Position numbers and translations under genes: made by a program. The notes beneath the pieces are model-generated. The model had not been told where the DNA came from. It did not search any database and saw only the letters and a program-made list of their open reading frames with translations. From positions 372,001 through 436,000 of the forward strand of contig PNMM01000001.1 in the NCBI GenBank assembly GCA_013823625.1: 64,000 nt of DNA, written 5' to 3'. Positions within the stretch are counted from its first letter, which is position 1. Each line of letters starts with the position of its first letter. Origin of the DNA: Microbacterium sp. (GTDB lineage Bacteria; Actinomycetota; Actinomycetes; Actinomycetales; Microbacteriaceae). Below are positions 20,701 to 26,966 of this stretch, one piece after another.

Positions 20701-22576
20701 CGAGGCGTCCCAGGTTCGGGTTGCTGATGCCCTGGGGGCGATCGTCCGTGGGCGTCAGGTCGTCGTAGTAGGCGACACCAAGCAGATGCCACCGACGAAC
20801 TTCTTCAACAAGATGGTCGAATCCGACGACGAGGACAGCGAGACTGCCGATATCGAGAGCGTGCTCAGCATGTTCCAGTTGGCCGGTGCACGCGAGGCGT
20901 CGCTTCAGTGGCATTACCGAAGCAAAGACCCGACACTCATCTCGGTCTCGAATCAGGAGTTCTACAACCGCAGCCTCATTCTGTTCCCCTCCACGCAGCA
21001 CGGTTCGGATAAAGCGACAGGTCTGCATTTCCACCATGACCCGACTGCGCTCTACGAGCGCGGTCGCACCCAGACCAATCCGCAGGAAGCGGAGACCGTA
21101 GCGGCAGCGGTCATTACCCACGCCCGTGAGAACGCTCAAGCTGCCAGTCCTAAGTCCCTCGGCGTCGTGGCGTTGAGCCTGAAGCAGCGGGAGGCGATCG
21201 AGTTCGCCGTCGAGCGGCAGCGACGCCTCAATCCCGACGTCGAAAGCTTCTTCGCTGGCGGCAAGCTCGATTCGTTCTTCATCAAGAACCTCGAGAGCGT
21301 CCAGGGGGACGAGCGTGACGTGATCTTCATCAGCGTGGGTTACGGACGTTGGGAGGGTGGGCGCGTCGCTCAGGAGTTCGGACCGATCAACCGGGATGGG
21401 GGCGAGAAGCGACTCAACGTCCTCATCACCCGCGCTAAGGAGCGCATCGATGTGTTCAGCAACTTCCGTGGCGGCGATCTGCAACTGGCCTCGGGGGCAA
21501 GCAAGGGCCTAACCGTACTCAAGCGGTTCCTCGCCTACGCCGAGACCGGCGAACTGGAGACCTTTGGTGAGACCGGCCGAGCCACTGATTCGCCATTCGA
21601 GGACCAGGTGCGTTCGGCTGTCGAAGGGCTTGGCTACGACGTCGAACCACAGGTCGGCGAGGCTGGCTACTTCATCGACCTTGCCGTGCGTCATCCTGAG
21701 CAACCGGGCAAGTACGTCCTGGCAATTGAGTGCGACGGTGCTGCCTATCACAGCTCCCTCTGGGCTCGGGATCGTGATCGGCTCCGCCAGGAGGTGCTGG
21801 AGAGTCTTGGCTGGCGATTCCACCGCGTCTGGAGCACTGACTGGTTCCGTGATGCCTCCCGCAAACGCGAGATTGAGAAGATCCGCCTGGCCATCGAGTC
21901 AGCTATCGACGTCAACGCCGCCAAGCAATCGGGTAGCCAACTCAGCGCCGTCTCAACTGCGACAGAATCCTCGGCCTTCGAGGAGCAGCCTGTTCCTGTG
22001 CTCGTCATGGCGGAGGTTCCGGCCCCAGTTGCTCAGGCCTATGTCGTCAAAGACATCGCGCGCAGCAGTGACTACCTCGATCTTCACGAGGTGCAGTACC
22101 AACCCCTGCTCGAACGCACTGTCGAAGTCCTTGCGGTCGAGACGCCGATGCACTTCGACCAGCTCGTCAGTCGATTCAAGGAGGCCTGGGGCATGGGGCG
22201 CGCAGGTGATCGGAGCCGGAACCATCTGAGGCGTATGGCTCAGTTCGGGTACAAGGCTGGTCGCTTCGTCTTGGATGGCGACTTCCTCTATCTCGACGAG
22301 TCGCGTTCCGCCACTGTCCGAGACCGCGGAGGACTCGCAACCGCCGAACGTCGGATCGAGTACGTCGCACCGGAAGAACTCGATGCGGCCATCAAGCAAG
22401 TTGTGCGTGACGGTGTAAGCGCGAGCGAGGACGAGATCTGCGTACACGTCACTCGTCTGCTTGGGTTCGCACGCACGACCCAAGACATGCGGGACGTGCT
22501 GGTTCGCCGTATTCGAGCTCTCTCCAACGATGCGGTCCTCACCAAGATCGGTGATCGCTACTCGTTCCCGCGTTAG
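17738..22576 (+). CDS. DUF4011/COG1112 superfamily I helicase with Vsr-like nuclease domain
   Basis: A 1612-residue protein. Order of parts: acidic N-terminus; DUF4011 region starting KLAAARKDLLDMSLRNKMLS; Walker A GPPGTGKSQT near 356; a long helical insertion (about 450-960); DEAS Walker B near 987 followed by VVVVGDTKQMPPT; WHYRSKD near 1059; VQGDERDVIFIS near 1188; LITRAKERI near 1231. A Vsr/MTES_1575-like nuclease follows with AIECDGAAYHSS near 1330 and LGWRFHRVWSTDWFRD. A DUF3320-type domain (VETPMHFDQLVSRFKEAWG) lies near 1450, plus a C-terminal winged-helix-like segment. It should be an ATP-driven nucleic-acid translocase with nuclease activity. Similar helicase-nucleases occur in defence islands; that role here is inference. 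ATG 17738 has GAGGA before it. Codon use and GC differ from its flanks. Confidence 0.8.
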   Translation: MNAEQAGAIHDDEDDNVLAENDDASLRSADPVERKLAAARKDLLDMSLRNKMLSYRETRATSLRIHNRDSGSIWESLYEEGEALSFLATPKPAPADSPNNDDPGDLGEDLGGVFEEAVDTESVQGRALATRLDSEALFRRLLRISSTAHTLLEEQGVNSLFLALGFLVWFESDAADTPRQAPLVLLPVQLVRTRRGESFSLEYDGNDVTENLSLREKLRLEFGVELPDFPFEGDSDRPARLDDYFADVASAISMQPRWSVDAEAVHLGFYSFTRFLMYKDLDPKSWPEDESPSLHPVLRKLLSPGGGFAADPSSDIDFDAFDEEFDVTTSGFVMDADGSQARAVLEVAAGANLVIQGPPGTGKSQTITNVIGNALAQGKRVLFVAEKLAALNVVKKRLDEAGIGSAALELHSSRATKAGVIAEIERTLAGARLVGGAVPPSPAAELARTKSTLNAYEKVVNQRRGPTASTFVDALGQQLALEAKVGAEYEFEDDSLVGMSRDDHDLALQALAEADQAISSLGDPSRSVFRHTALEAAPVFFEDVVPRKVDEVLGALTRLDERGTGLTAMLALEWDGRWGTVEPLARTAKLLARRPDLAGLNLDRRVWEARPEELAESFKTGLVGAEVREGRTGQLNEFAWSVRDAMSHVQNLRDGQRSWFARLGRRYQGSRRWAQALYRDAPPKDAQSLADLAQDILRAQECDEVIRQKGDLLSAALRGDLPRTAQAWRQAERACEYLLAFFEAVRSGTLVPGVESSLAIDFDANKLSSDAIDLIAADTEARRLLADLWAFLGLTEADQIAETPEIRQTAHLAERVSMELASLRFAPRLTKAANALRALGLTRYADTLWDWEPKPYSADDVFRRAYYRALTTQTFESNWGLLSDLDSDAHDRIAEQFRALDKKSWQEHSRRELAAALREQIPAQSGVGEMRVIAREIAKKKRHLPIRKLLEQAGPALQLIKPVFMMSPLSIAQFLPRGAIHFDLVVFDEASQVRVADALGAIVRGRQVVVVGDTKQMPPTNFFNKMVESDDEDSETADIESVLSMFQLAGAREASLQWHYRSKDPTLISVSNQEFYNRSLILFPSTQHGSDKATGLHFHHDPTALYERGRTQTNPQEAETVAAAVITHARENAQAASPKSLGVVALSLKQREAIEFAVERQRRLNPDVESFFAGGKLDSFFIKNLESVQGDERDVIFISVGYGRWEGGRVAQEFGPINRDGGEKRLNVLITRAKERIDVFSNFRGGDLQLASGASKGLTVLKRFLAYAETGELETFGETGRATDSPFEDQVRSAVEGLGYDVEPQVGEAGYFIDLAVRHPEQPGKYVLAIECDGAAYHSSLWARDRDRLRQEVLESLGWRFHRVWSTDWFRDASRKREIEKIRLAIESAIDVNAAKQSGSQLSAVSTATESSAFEEQPVPVLVMAEVPAPVAQAYVVKDIARSSDYLDLHEVQYQPLLERTVEVLAVETPMHFDQLVSRFKEAWGMGRAGDRSRNHLRRMAQFGYKAGRFVLDGDFLYLDESRSATVRDRGGLATAERRIEYVAPEELDAAIKQVVRDGVSASEDEICVHVTRLLGFARTTQDMRDVLVRRIRALSNDAVLTKIGDRYSFPR

Positions 22577-22673
22577 GCCTGGTCCCGACCGAGGTCGTTA
22601 GCAGCCGGGTGCACCGGATGGGCGGACGCGCGTTGCTAGCCTGCTCGGCCACGCCCTCCTTGAGGCAATTGGC

Positions 22674-22723
22674 GTGAGGAACGAACTGGTGACAGGTCAA
22701 GTTGTCACTGAATTGTTCCTCAC
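22674..22723. repeat. Nested inverted repeat
   Basis: Outer arms GTGAGGAAC (22674-22682) and GTTCCTCAC (22715-22723) are perfect complements. Inner arms GTGACA (22689-22694) and TGTCAC (22703-22708) are also perfect. It lies just after the helicase-nuclease gene and beside a helicase remnant. It may be a terminator-like hairpin or a mobile-element end. Confidence 0.65.
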
Positions 22724-22725
22724 GG

Positions 22726-22799
22726 CCGGCGAGCGAGTAGCCGCCGGGGTAGATGGTCTGCTGGCCGTCGCCGATGAGGGTGAGGCCGTGATGTGGACT
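22726..22799 (-). pseudogene. UvrD-like helicase remnant, motif III region
   Basis: Reading the minus strand from 22799 gives HGLTLIGDGQQTIYPGGYSL followed by AG. This closely resembles motif III of actinobacterial UvrD-like helicases (GDGQQ-x-IY-x-GG). There is no start, and the frame does not continue into recognisable helicase sequence on either side. The toxin-antitoxin promoter begins at its upstream edge. Confidence 0.6.
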
Positions 22800-22802
22800 G
22801 AC

Positions 22803-22831
22803 TAGACTCTGTACGGGTAATTGCCGTACAG
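22803..22831 (+). promoter_or_regulatory. Promoter and palindromic operator of the toxin-antitoxin pair
   Basis: TAGACT at 22803-22808 is a good -10 element. Directly after it, CTGTACGG (22809-22816) and CCGTACAG (22824-22831) form a perfect 8-base inverted repeat around GTAATTG, covering the predicted transcription start. Such a site suits autorepression by the antitoxin or the complex. Confidence 0.7.
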
Positions 22832-22838
22832 TGAAGAC

Positions 22839-23111
22839 ATGGCTCTCACCAAATCTGACCGTATCGAACTGCGTCTCACTCGCGAGCAGAAGACAGAGAT
22901 CGAGCAGGCTGCGGCGATTTCAGGGCGGTCTGTCACTGATTTCTCCGTTCCGCTACTTGTGAAGGAAGCCGAGCAGATCATTCGCGTCGAACGCGACCTG
23001 CACATGTCGAAGAAGTCTTGGGACGCCTTCAACGAGATCCTCGACCGGCCTGCCAAACCGGTCAGCGGATTGGCTGACCTTCTGAAGCGGCCCTCGGTCT
23101 TCGAGTATTGA
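22839..23111 (+). CDS. DUF1778-type antitoxin
   Basis: 90 residues. The N-terminal KSDRIELRLTREQKTEIEQA is the ribbon-helix-helix DNA-binding part of DUF1778 antitoxins (TacA/AtaR group), followed by helical SVTDFSVPLLVKEAEQIIR and an extended toxin-binding tail ending LLKRPSVFEY. It should neutralise the acetyltransferase encoded next and repress the operon through the palindrome just upstream. ATG 22839 is chosen because an in-frame TTG at 22821 lies inside the palindrome. The stop overlaps the toxin start (TTGA). Confidence 0.85.
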   Translation: MALTKSDRIELRLTREQKTEIEQAAAISGRSVTDFSVPLLVKEAEQIIRVERDLHMSKKSWDAFNEILDRPAKPVSGLADLLKRPSVFEY

Positions 23112-23620
23112 GTTTTCGCAGCCCAAGGCCGCTAGCTGCTTCCGACGACGTCTCACAGTTCGACTGCGGAGAACAGAGCCTGAATAACTGGCTCTACCTG
23201 CGGGCGATAAAGAATCAGGCCACGGGGGCGTCGCGAACTTTCGTCTCCATCGAGAGTGAGACTGATCGGATCGCGGGCTACTACTGCCTGTCTGCCAGCT
23301 CGCTCCGTCAAGAAGACGCTCCCAGCAAGGTGACAAGGAACATGCCAGACCCGGTTCCTGTGATCCTGTTGGGCCGCCTCGCGGTAGACCAGGCTTTCAA
23401 GGGAAGAGGCCTTGGGGCCTCACTCCTCCAAGATGCATTGCTCAAGGGGGTCGAAGCTTCGCGCATACTCGGAGCACGGGCCTTCCTCGTCGATGCTCTG
23501 GACAGCGATGCAGAACGCTTCTACGAGAAGTTCGGCTTCACACTCATGCCGCCCGCCAGCAAGCGTGCGATGTATCTCCTCGTGAAGGATGCGGAAGCTA
23601 CGATCACGGACCTGCGTTAA
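23108..23620 (+). CDS. GNAT acetyltransferase toxin (TacT/AtaT type)
   Basis: 170 residues of the GNAT fold: FDCGEQSLNNWL at the N-terminus, TFVSIESETDRIAGYYCLS, the acetyl-CoA loop LGRLAVDQAFKGRGLGASLL, and RFYEKFGFTLMP near the end. The C-D-E-L-N-x-W-L style opening is characteristic of toxins paired with DUF1778 antitoxins. Such toxins acetylate the amino acid on charged tRNAs and stop translation. It starts at TTG 23108, overlapping the antitoxin stop, so translation is coupled. The uracil-DNA-glycosylase-family gene begins immediately after its stop. Confidence 0.85.
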   Translation: MSFRSPRPLAASDDVSQFDCGEQSLNNWLYLRAIKNQATGASRTFVSIESETDRIAGYYCLSASSLRQEDAPSKVTRNMPDPVPVILLGRLAVDQAFKGRGLGASLLQDALLKGVEASRILGARAFLVDALDSDAERFYEKFGFTLMPPASKRAMYLLVKDAEATITDLR

Positions 23621-24160
23621 GTGACTGATTCCGATGGCTTGATCGGTTTTCAAAGCCGAGAGAACTGGTTGGGCGAGCAGGTGCTAACCCTCGCAGATAT
23701 CTGGCCAGATAACCCGACTGCAATGATCGTCGGCTTGAATCCTGCGCCGCCGAGCGTGCGAGCCGGTCATTACTACCAGGGGCGAAGTGGCCGCGGACAG
23801 CTCATGAGACTGGTGCGACACGGCCTGATCGGTGAGCCAAGTAGTGGCTACTTCGAGGAAGCCGCACTCGCTAGACGAATTGGCTTTACAGACATCGTGA
23901 AAAGGCCCAGCGTCGGTGAAGCAGACGTAAGTGCAGCTGAGATTGACCATGGCCGCACCTTGCTCGAGGCCGCACTTGCCGCTCATTCAGTCCCGCTGGT
24001 CATCTGCGTCTTTAGGCAGCCGGTCGAGGCGCTCCTTGGCGTTGCCGGCGCGCCGGGCTTCCAAGAGGCTCGCACCTCTTGGGGCGGTCGCGTCTTTCGA
24101 ATGCCCGGGCCTTTTGAACGGAGAGACATTGCGGAGGCTGTGATGCGAACACTCGGGTAG
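23621..24160 (+). CDS. Uracil-DNA glycosylase superfamily protein
   Basis: 179 residues. The motif MIVGLNPAPPSVRAGHYYQG matches motif A of Mug/UDG-type glycosylases (G-x-N-P followed by G-x-x-Y). The block RIGFTDIVKRPS is typical of this family, and RMPGPFERR near the C-terminus corresponds to the second catalytic motif. The enzyme should flip out and excise uracil or another deaminated base. The GTG start directly follows the toxin's TAA with no gap, so it is probably translated from the same mRNA. Its place within a toxin-antitoxin operon in an island is unusual for a housekeeping repair enzyme. Confidence 0.75.
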   Translation: MTDSDGLIGFQSRENWLGEQVLTLADIWPDNPTAMIVGLNPAPPSVRAGHYYQGRSGRGQLMRLVRHGLIGEPSSGYFEEAALARRIGFTDIVKRPSVGEADVSAAEIDHGRTLLEAALAAHSVPLVICVFRQPVEALLGVAGAPGFQEARTSWGGRVFRMPGPFERRDIAEAVMRTLG

Positions 24161-24255
24161 TTCCCCGTGCCCACACTTGACCAGAATCGATCGAGTCACA
24201 AGGCGCTTGGATCTTCGTGAGCGCTTCAGATCCGTTTCAGGGCACGTGTACCAAC

Positions 24256-24440
24256 TCACAACCCATCGCGAGCCTGTGTCATGCCAACGCACAACTCCCG
24301 CCGCTCGACATCGAGCGCAGCATCCGCCCGCCCCTGATCGCCCTCGAGGTCGACAACCTCGTCGCCCTCGACAATCGACAGGGCAAAAGCCGCGATCTCG
24401 CGGGTGTGGCGGTAGTTTGTCAGCCGCCCGCCCGCCTGAC
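24256..24440 (-). pseudogene. UvrD-like helicase remnant, motifs IV and VI
   Basis: On the minus strand the open frame reads LTNYRHTREIAAFALSIVEG, then DEVVDLEGDQG and, after a short stretch, ERRELCVGMTQARDGL and a stop at 24256-24258. NYR-x-T-x-x-IA is helicase motif IV and ERR-x-x-x-VGMT-x-ARD is motif VI. The roughly 150 residues normally between them are missing. The remaining bases 24161-24255 hold nothing recognisable. Confidence 0.65.
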
Positions 24441-24443
24441 GTT

Positions 24444-25415
24444 CTACGCCGACTCCACCACAGCGACGACGATCTTGCCGCGATGCGTGGCCGCCCCGAA
24501 ACGGGCGAGCGCCGCTCCGGTTTCCGTGAGCGGAAAGACCTGGTCAATGCGGGGCTTCAGCACGCCCGACCCGGCGAGGGATGCCACGGCCTCGGTGCTC
24601 TCGTTGGGCTTGAGCCAGAGCATCCTGATGCGTTTTCCAGTCACCCGGCTGATGAGGCGAGCCCAGAGTGCGAGCCCCAACAGCTTCGCCGTCGTGGCGC
24701 CGACCGTCACGTAGGCGCCGCCCGGTCGCAGGCTTCGCGGCAGGCGGAACGGCGAGCGGGTGAGTCGCGTGTCGACGACCACATCGAACTGTTCGCCCGT
24801 GCGGGTGAAGTCGACCTGCCGGTAGTCGAGAGTGCGCGCGAAGCCCACCTCGCGCATGAAGGTCTGCTTCGTGGCGTCGTCAACGCCCACCGTGTCGTGC
24901 ACGCCGTAGTGCGCCGCCAGTTGCGCGATCAGTGGCCCGACGCCACCTCCGGCGCCATTGACCAACAGGCTCTGCCCGGGCTCGATTGCGGCGACGGTGA
25001 CGAGCGCCTGCATGGCGAGGTTGCCCGCGTGGGGGAGGGCCGCGGCATCCACATACGACACAGAATCGGGGATGCTCGTCAGCTCCGCCTCCGCCACGCT
25101 CACGTACTCGGCGAAACCGCCAAAGCCCTCATCGGAGAGGTCGCCGAACACCCGGTCGCCCACTCGAAACAGCGTGACCTCCGGGCCGACCTCGACGACT
25201 TCGCCGGCAACGTCGTGGCCGAGGATGCGCCCGCGCGGCTTGCTGAATAGCCGCACAAAAAACGGCTTGCCGCTCAGCAGTGACCAGTCGGAGTCGTTGA
25301 CGCCCGTCGCGTGAACGCGCACGCCGACCTGCCCGGCGCAGACCGCGGGGCGCGCAACCTCGCGGATCTCGAGCGACTCGCCGCCGCCGTATCCCGTCTG
25401 CACTACGGCGCGCAT
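24444..25415 (-). CDS. MDR-family NAD(P)-dependent oxidoreductase
   Basis: 323 residues of the medium-chain dehydrogenase/reductase family without the structural zinc. The N-terminal catalytic domain shows VHATGVNDSDWSLLSGKP, ILGHDVAGEVVEVG and VGDRVFGDLSDEGFGGFAEY. The Rossmann loop is LLVNGAGGGVGPLIAQLAAH. Such enzymes reduce enals or quinones or oxidise alcohols with NADP; substrate is not deducible. Little ribosome-binding sequence precedes the ATG. It marks the return to chromosome-like GC content on the right of the island. Confidence 0.85.
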   Translation of the reverse strand: MRAVVQTGYGGGESLEIREVARPAVCAGQVGVRVHATGVNDSDWSLLSGKPFFVRLFSKPRGRILGHDVAGEVVEVGPEVTLFRVGDRVFGDLSDEGFGGFAEYVSVAEAELTSIPDSVSYVDAAALPHAGNLAMQALVTVAAIEPGQSLLVNGAGGGVGPLIAQLAAHYGVHDTVGVDDATKQTFMREVGFARTLDYRQVDFTRTGEQFDVVVDTRLTRSPFRLPRSLRPGGAYVTVGATTAKLLGLALWARLISRVTGKRIRMLWLKPNESTEAVASLAGSGVLKPRIDQVFPLTETGAALARFGAATHRGKIVVAVVESA

Positions 25416-25534
25416 CAGCGGAGCACCGCCGCTGTCACTGGGCGACCGTCACTGATGTCGGGGGCATGGGAGAAACCCTAGACCCCGACGTTCGCGGCGC
25501 TGCTCGAGCACTAGAGCCCGTCTGACCGGTGCGG

Positions 25535-25540
25535 CAGAAT
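25535..25540 (+). promoter_or_regulatory. -10 hexamer CAGAAT, leaderless geometry
   Basis: CAGAAT ends six bases before GTG 25547 and decides that start over an in-frame ATG at 25529. Confidence 0.45.
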
Positions 25541-25546
25541 GACCGC

Positions 25547-25870
25547 GTGCCAGCATCCCGAGCAGACAACACGGCCTATGAGTTCACGGCCGAGCTCTGG
25601 GAGTGGGATGCGAAAGCATCGTGGTTCTTCGTGACCGTTCCGGTCGAGATCAGCGATGAGATCGACGCGCGCACGCACGGGCTCACGAATGGCTTCGGCA
25701 GCGTGCGAGTACGCGTGCGTATCGGTAGCAGTGAGTGGGCGACGAGCCTGTTTCCCGACTCGAAACAGCAGGCCTACGTGCTGCCGATCAAGAAGGCCGT
25801 GCGCGTGGCCGAGGGCATCGCGCCCGGCGACGAGGCGCGCGTGCGCATTGAGCTGGTCGACTTCTCGTGA
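25547..25870 (+). CDS. DUF1905 domain protein
   Basis: 107 residues. The sequence YEFTAELWEWDAKASWFFVT followed by VPVEISDEI and GFGSVRVRVRIG-x-x-x-W-x-TSLFPD is the DUF1905 signature, with the closing KKAVRVAEGIAPGDEARVRIELV. The fold is a small beta-barrel; function is not established. Its stop overlaps the GTG of the DUF1697 gene (GTGA), so the two are cotranslated. Confidence 0.85.
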   Translation: MPASRADNTAYEFTAELWEWDAKASWFFVTVPVEISDEIDARTHGLTNGFGSVRVRVRIGSSEWATSLFPDSKQQAYVLPIKKAVRVAEGIAPGDEARVRIELVDFS

Positions 25871-26385
25871 CGCACGTCTTTCTCTTTCGGGCCGTGAACG
25901 TCGGCGGCACCGCCAAGTTGCCCATGGCCGAGTTGCGCGCGCTGGCCACCGAGCTCGGAGCCACCGAGGTGCGCACCTACATCGCTTCGGGCAACCTCAT
26001 CGCCGCGCCTCCGGGTGACCCGGTCGCATTTGCCGTGCAGCTCGAGACCGAAGTCGAGGCTCGCTTCGGGTTTCGTCGCGAGGTCATCGTGCGTGATGCC
26101 GCGGCGTTGCGGGCGGCTCAGGATGCGCATCCATTCGTCATCGTCGACCCCAGCCACTCGTACCTCGTGCCGCTCACCGCAGCGCCCGTCGACCCGACCG
26201 CCGCGGCGGACGTGCCGAGTGGAGACGACGAATGGGCACTCGTCGGCTCCGACCTGCACGTGCGCTACGCCCACGGCGCGGGCCGCGCTGAGCTCGACCT
26301 CGCCCGCCTGATGCGCGCGCTCGGCGTCGTCGGCACGGCGCGCAACCTGCGCACGGTCGATGCGTTGCTCAACTTGCTCGGCTGA
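25867..26385 (+). CDS. DUF1697 domain protein
   Basis: 172 residues starting THVFLFRAVNVGGTAKLPMA, then ELGATEVRTYIASGNLI and a C-terminal GVVGTARNLRTVDALLNL. This is the DUF1697 pattern (the start F-x-R-x-x-N-V-G-G and the later T-x-R-N-x-x-T-V). The biochemical role is unknown. It is coupled to the DUF1905 gene. Confidence 0.9.
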   Translation: MTHVFLFRAVNVGGTAKLPMAELRALATELGATEVRTYIASGNLIAAPPGDPVAFAVQLETEVEARFGFRREVIVRDAAALRAAQDAHPFVIVDPSHSYLVPLTAAPVDPTAAADVPSGDDEWALVGSDLHVRYAHGAGRAELDLARLMRALGVVGTARNLRTVDALLNLLG

Positions 26386-26412
26386 GAAACCCTTTACGGC
26401 GCGCGGTGGAGC

Positions 26413-26514
26413 GTCACGGCTCCCGCCCGCGTCGATGAGCGCGTCGATCGGTCCCGTGTTGTCGGTCGCCAGACCGCACTTCGCAACAGGGGACCGATCG
26501 ATGGCCCCCGTGAC
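26413..26514. repeat. Large inverted repeat / cruciform
   Basis: CGATCGGTCCCGTGTTG (26445-26461) pairs with CAACAGGGGACCGATCG (26484-26500) at 16 of 17 positions. The loop itself contains CGGTC-GCCA-GACCG. Outer segments GTCACGG (26413-26419) and CCGTGAC (26508-26514) also match. There is no T-run, so it is not a plain terminator. Confidence 0.75.
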
Positions 26515-26600
26515 CGCCACGCGGGTTCGAACGCCGCAAGGCTGAACACCCGTAACCGAACCGTGACTGCCCGCGCGCGACACGCCCGGGATGCATGAGC

Positions 26601-26666
26601 TAGTGTCGTGACTCGCGCCTGCACTTGGCAGGCGCAGAATCACGAGCGCCCGCCATCGGCAGGCGC
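26601..26666 (+). promoter_or_regulatory. Candidate rtcB promoter and tandem leader hairpins
   Basis: TAGTGT at 26601-26606 is a possible -10. Immediately downstream are GCGCCTGC-ACTTG-GCAGGCGC (26615-26635) and GCGCC-C-GCC-ATC-GGC-A-GGCGC (26646-26666), two hairpins sharing GGCAGGCGC. TCGTG/CACGA can close the first. The remaining bases between this leader, the small ORF and rtcB hold no other gene. Confidence 0.5.
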
Positions 26667-26691
26667 CACGAACACCGCCCACGGAAGGAGC

Positions 26692-26784
26692 ATGAGCATG
26701 AATATGGCCTATTTGCCGATTCGTGAACAGCAGCGCGAACAACTCGCGCAGCGCCTCGAGCGCTTCCTTCCCGACCTCATTTAG
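26692..26784 (+). CDS. 30-codon leader ORF upstream of rtcB
   Basis: AAGGAG four bases upstream gives this ORF one of the better ribosome binding sites in the window. It encodes MSMNMAYLPIREQQREQLAQ then RLERFLPDLI, a short, strongly amphipathic Gln/Arg/Glu-rich helix. It ends 182 bases before rtcB. It may be a real small protein, or a leader peptide whose translation affects the rtcB mRNA. No homologue was recognised. Confidence 0.45.
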   Translation: MSMNMAYLPIREQQREQLAQRLERFLPDLI

Positions 26785-26966
26785 GCGCGGTCCGTCGCAT
26801 CCAGCGACGCTCCGAGCTATGAGGCCCGGGGCGTCGTTCTTCTGTGTTGCCCATCTACACGGCTCCCACCGCGGGGGAGCAGAGCACGACTCTTCGGGGC
26901 TGGTCGGTTGAGCATCCGTTCGCCGACCATCGAACACAACGAACACCGAAGAGAATCGAAAGGATC

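Noticed and set aside
17738-22576. Calling the helicase-nuclease a Mokosh system
   Set aside because: No PLD (HxK) nuclease or separate kinase partner is visible; the nuclease looks Vsr-like instead.
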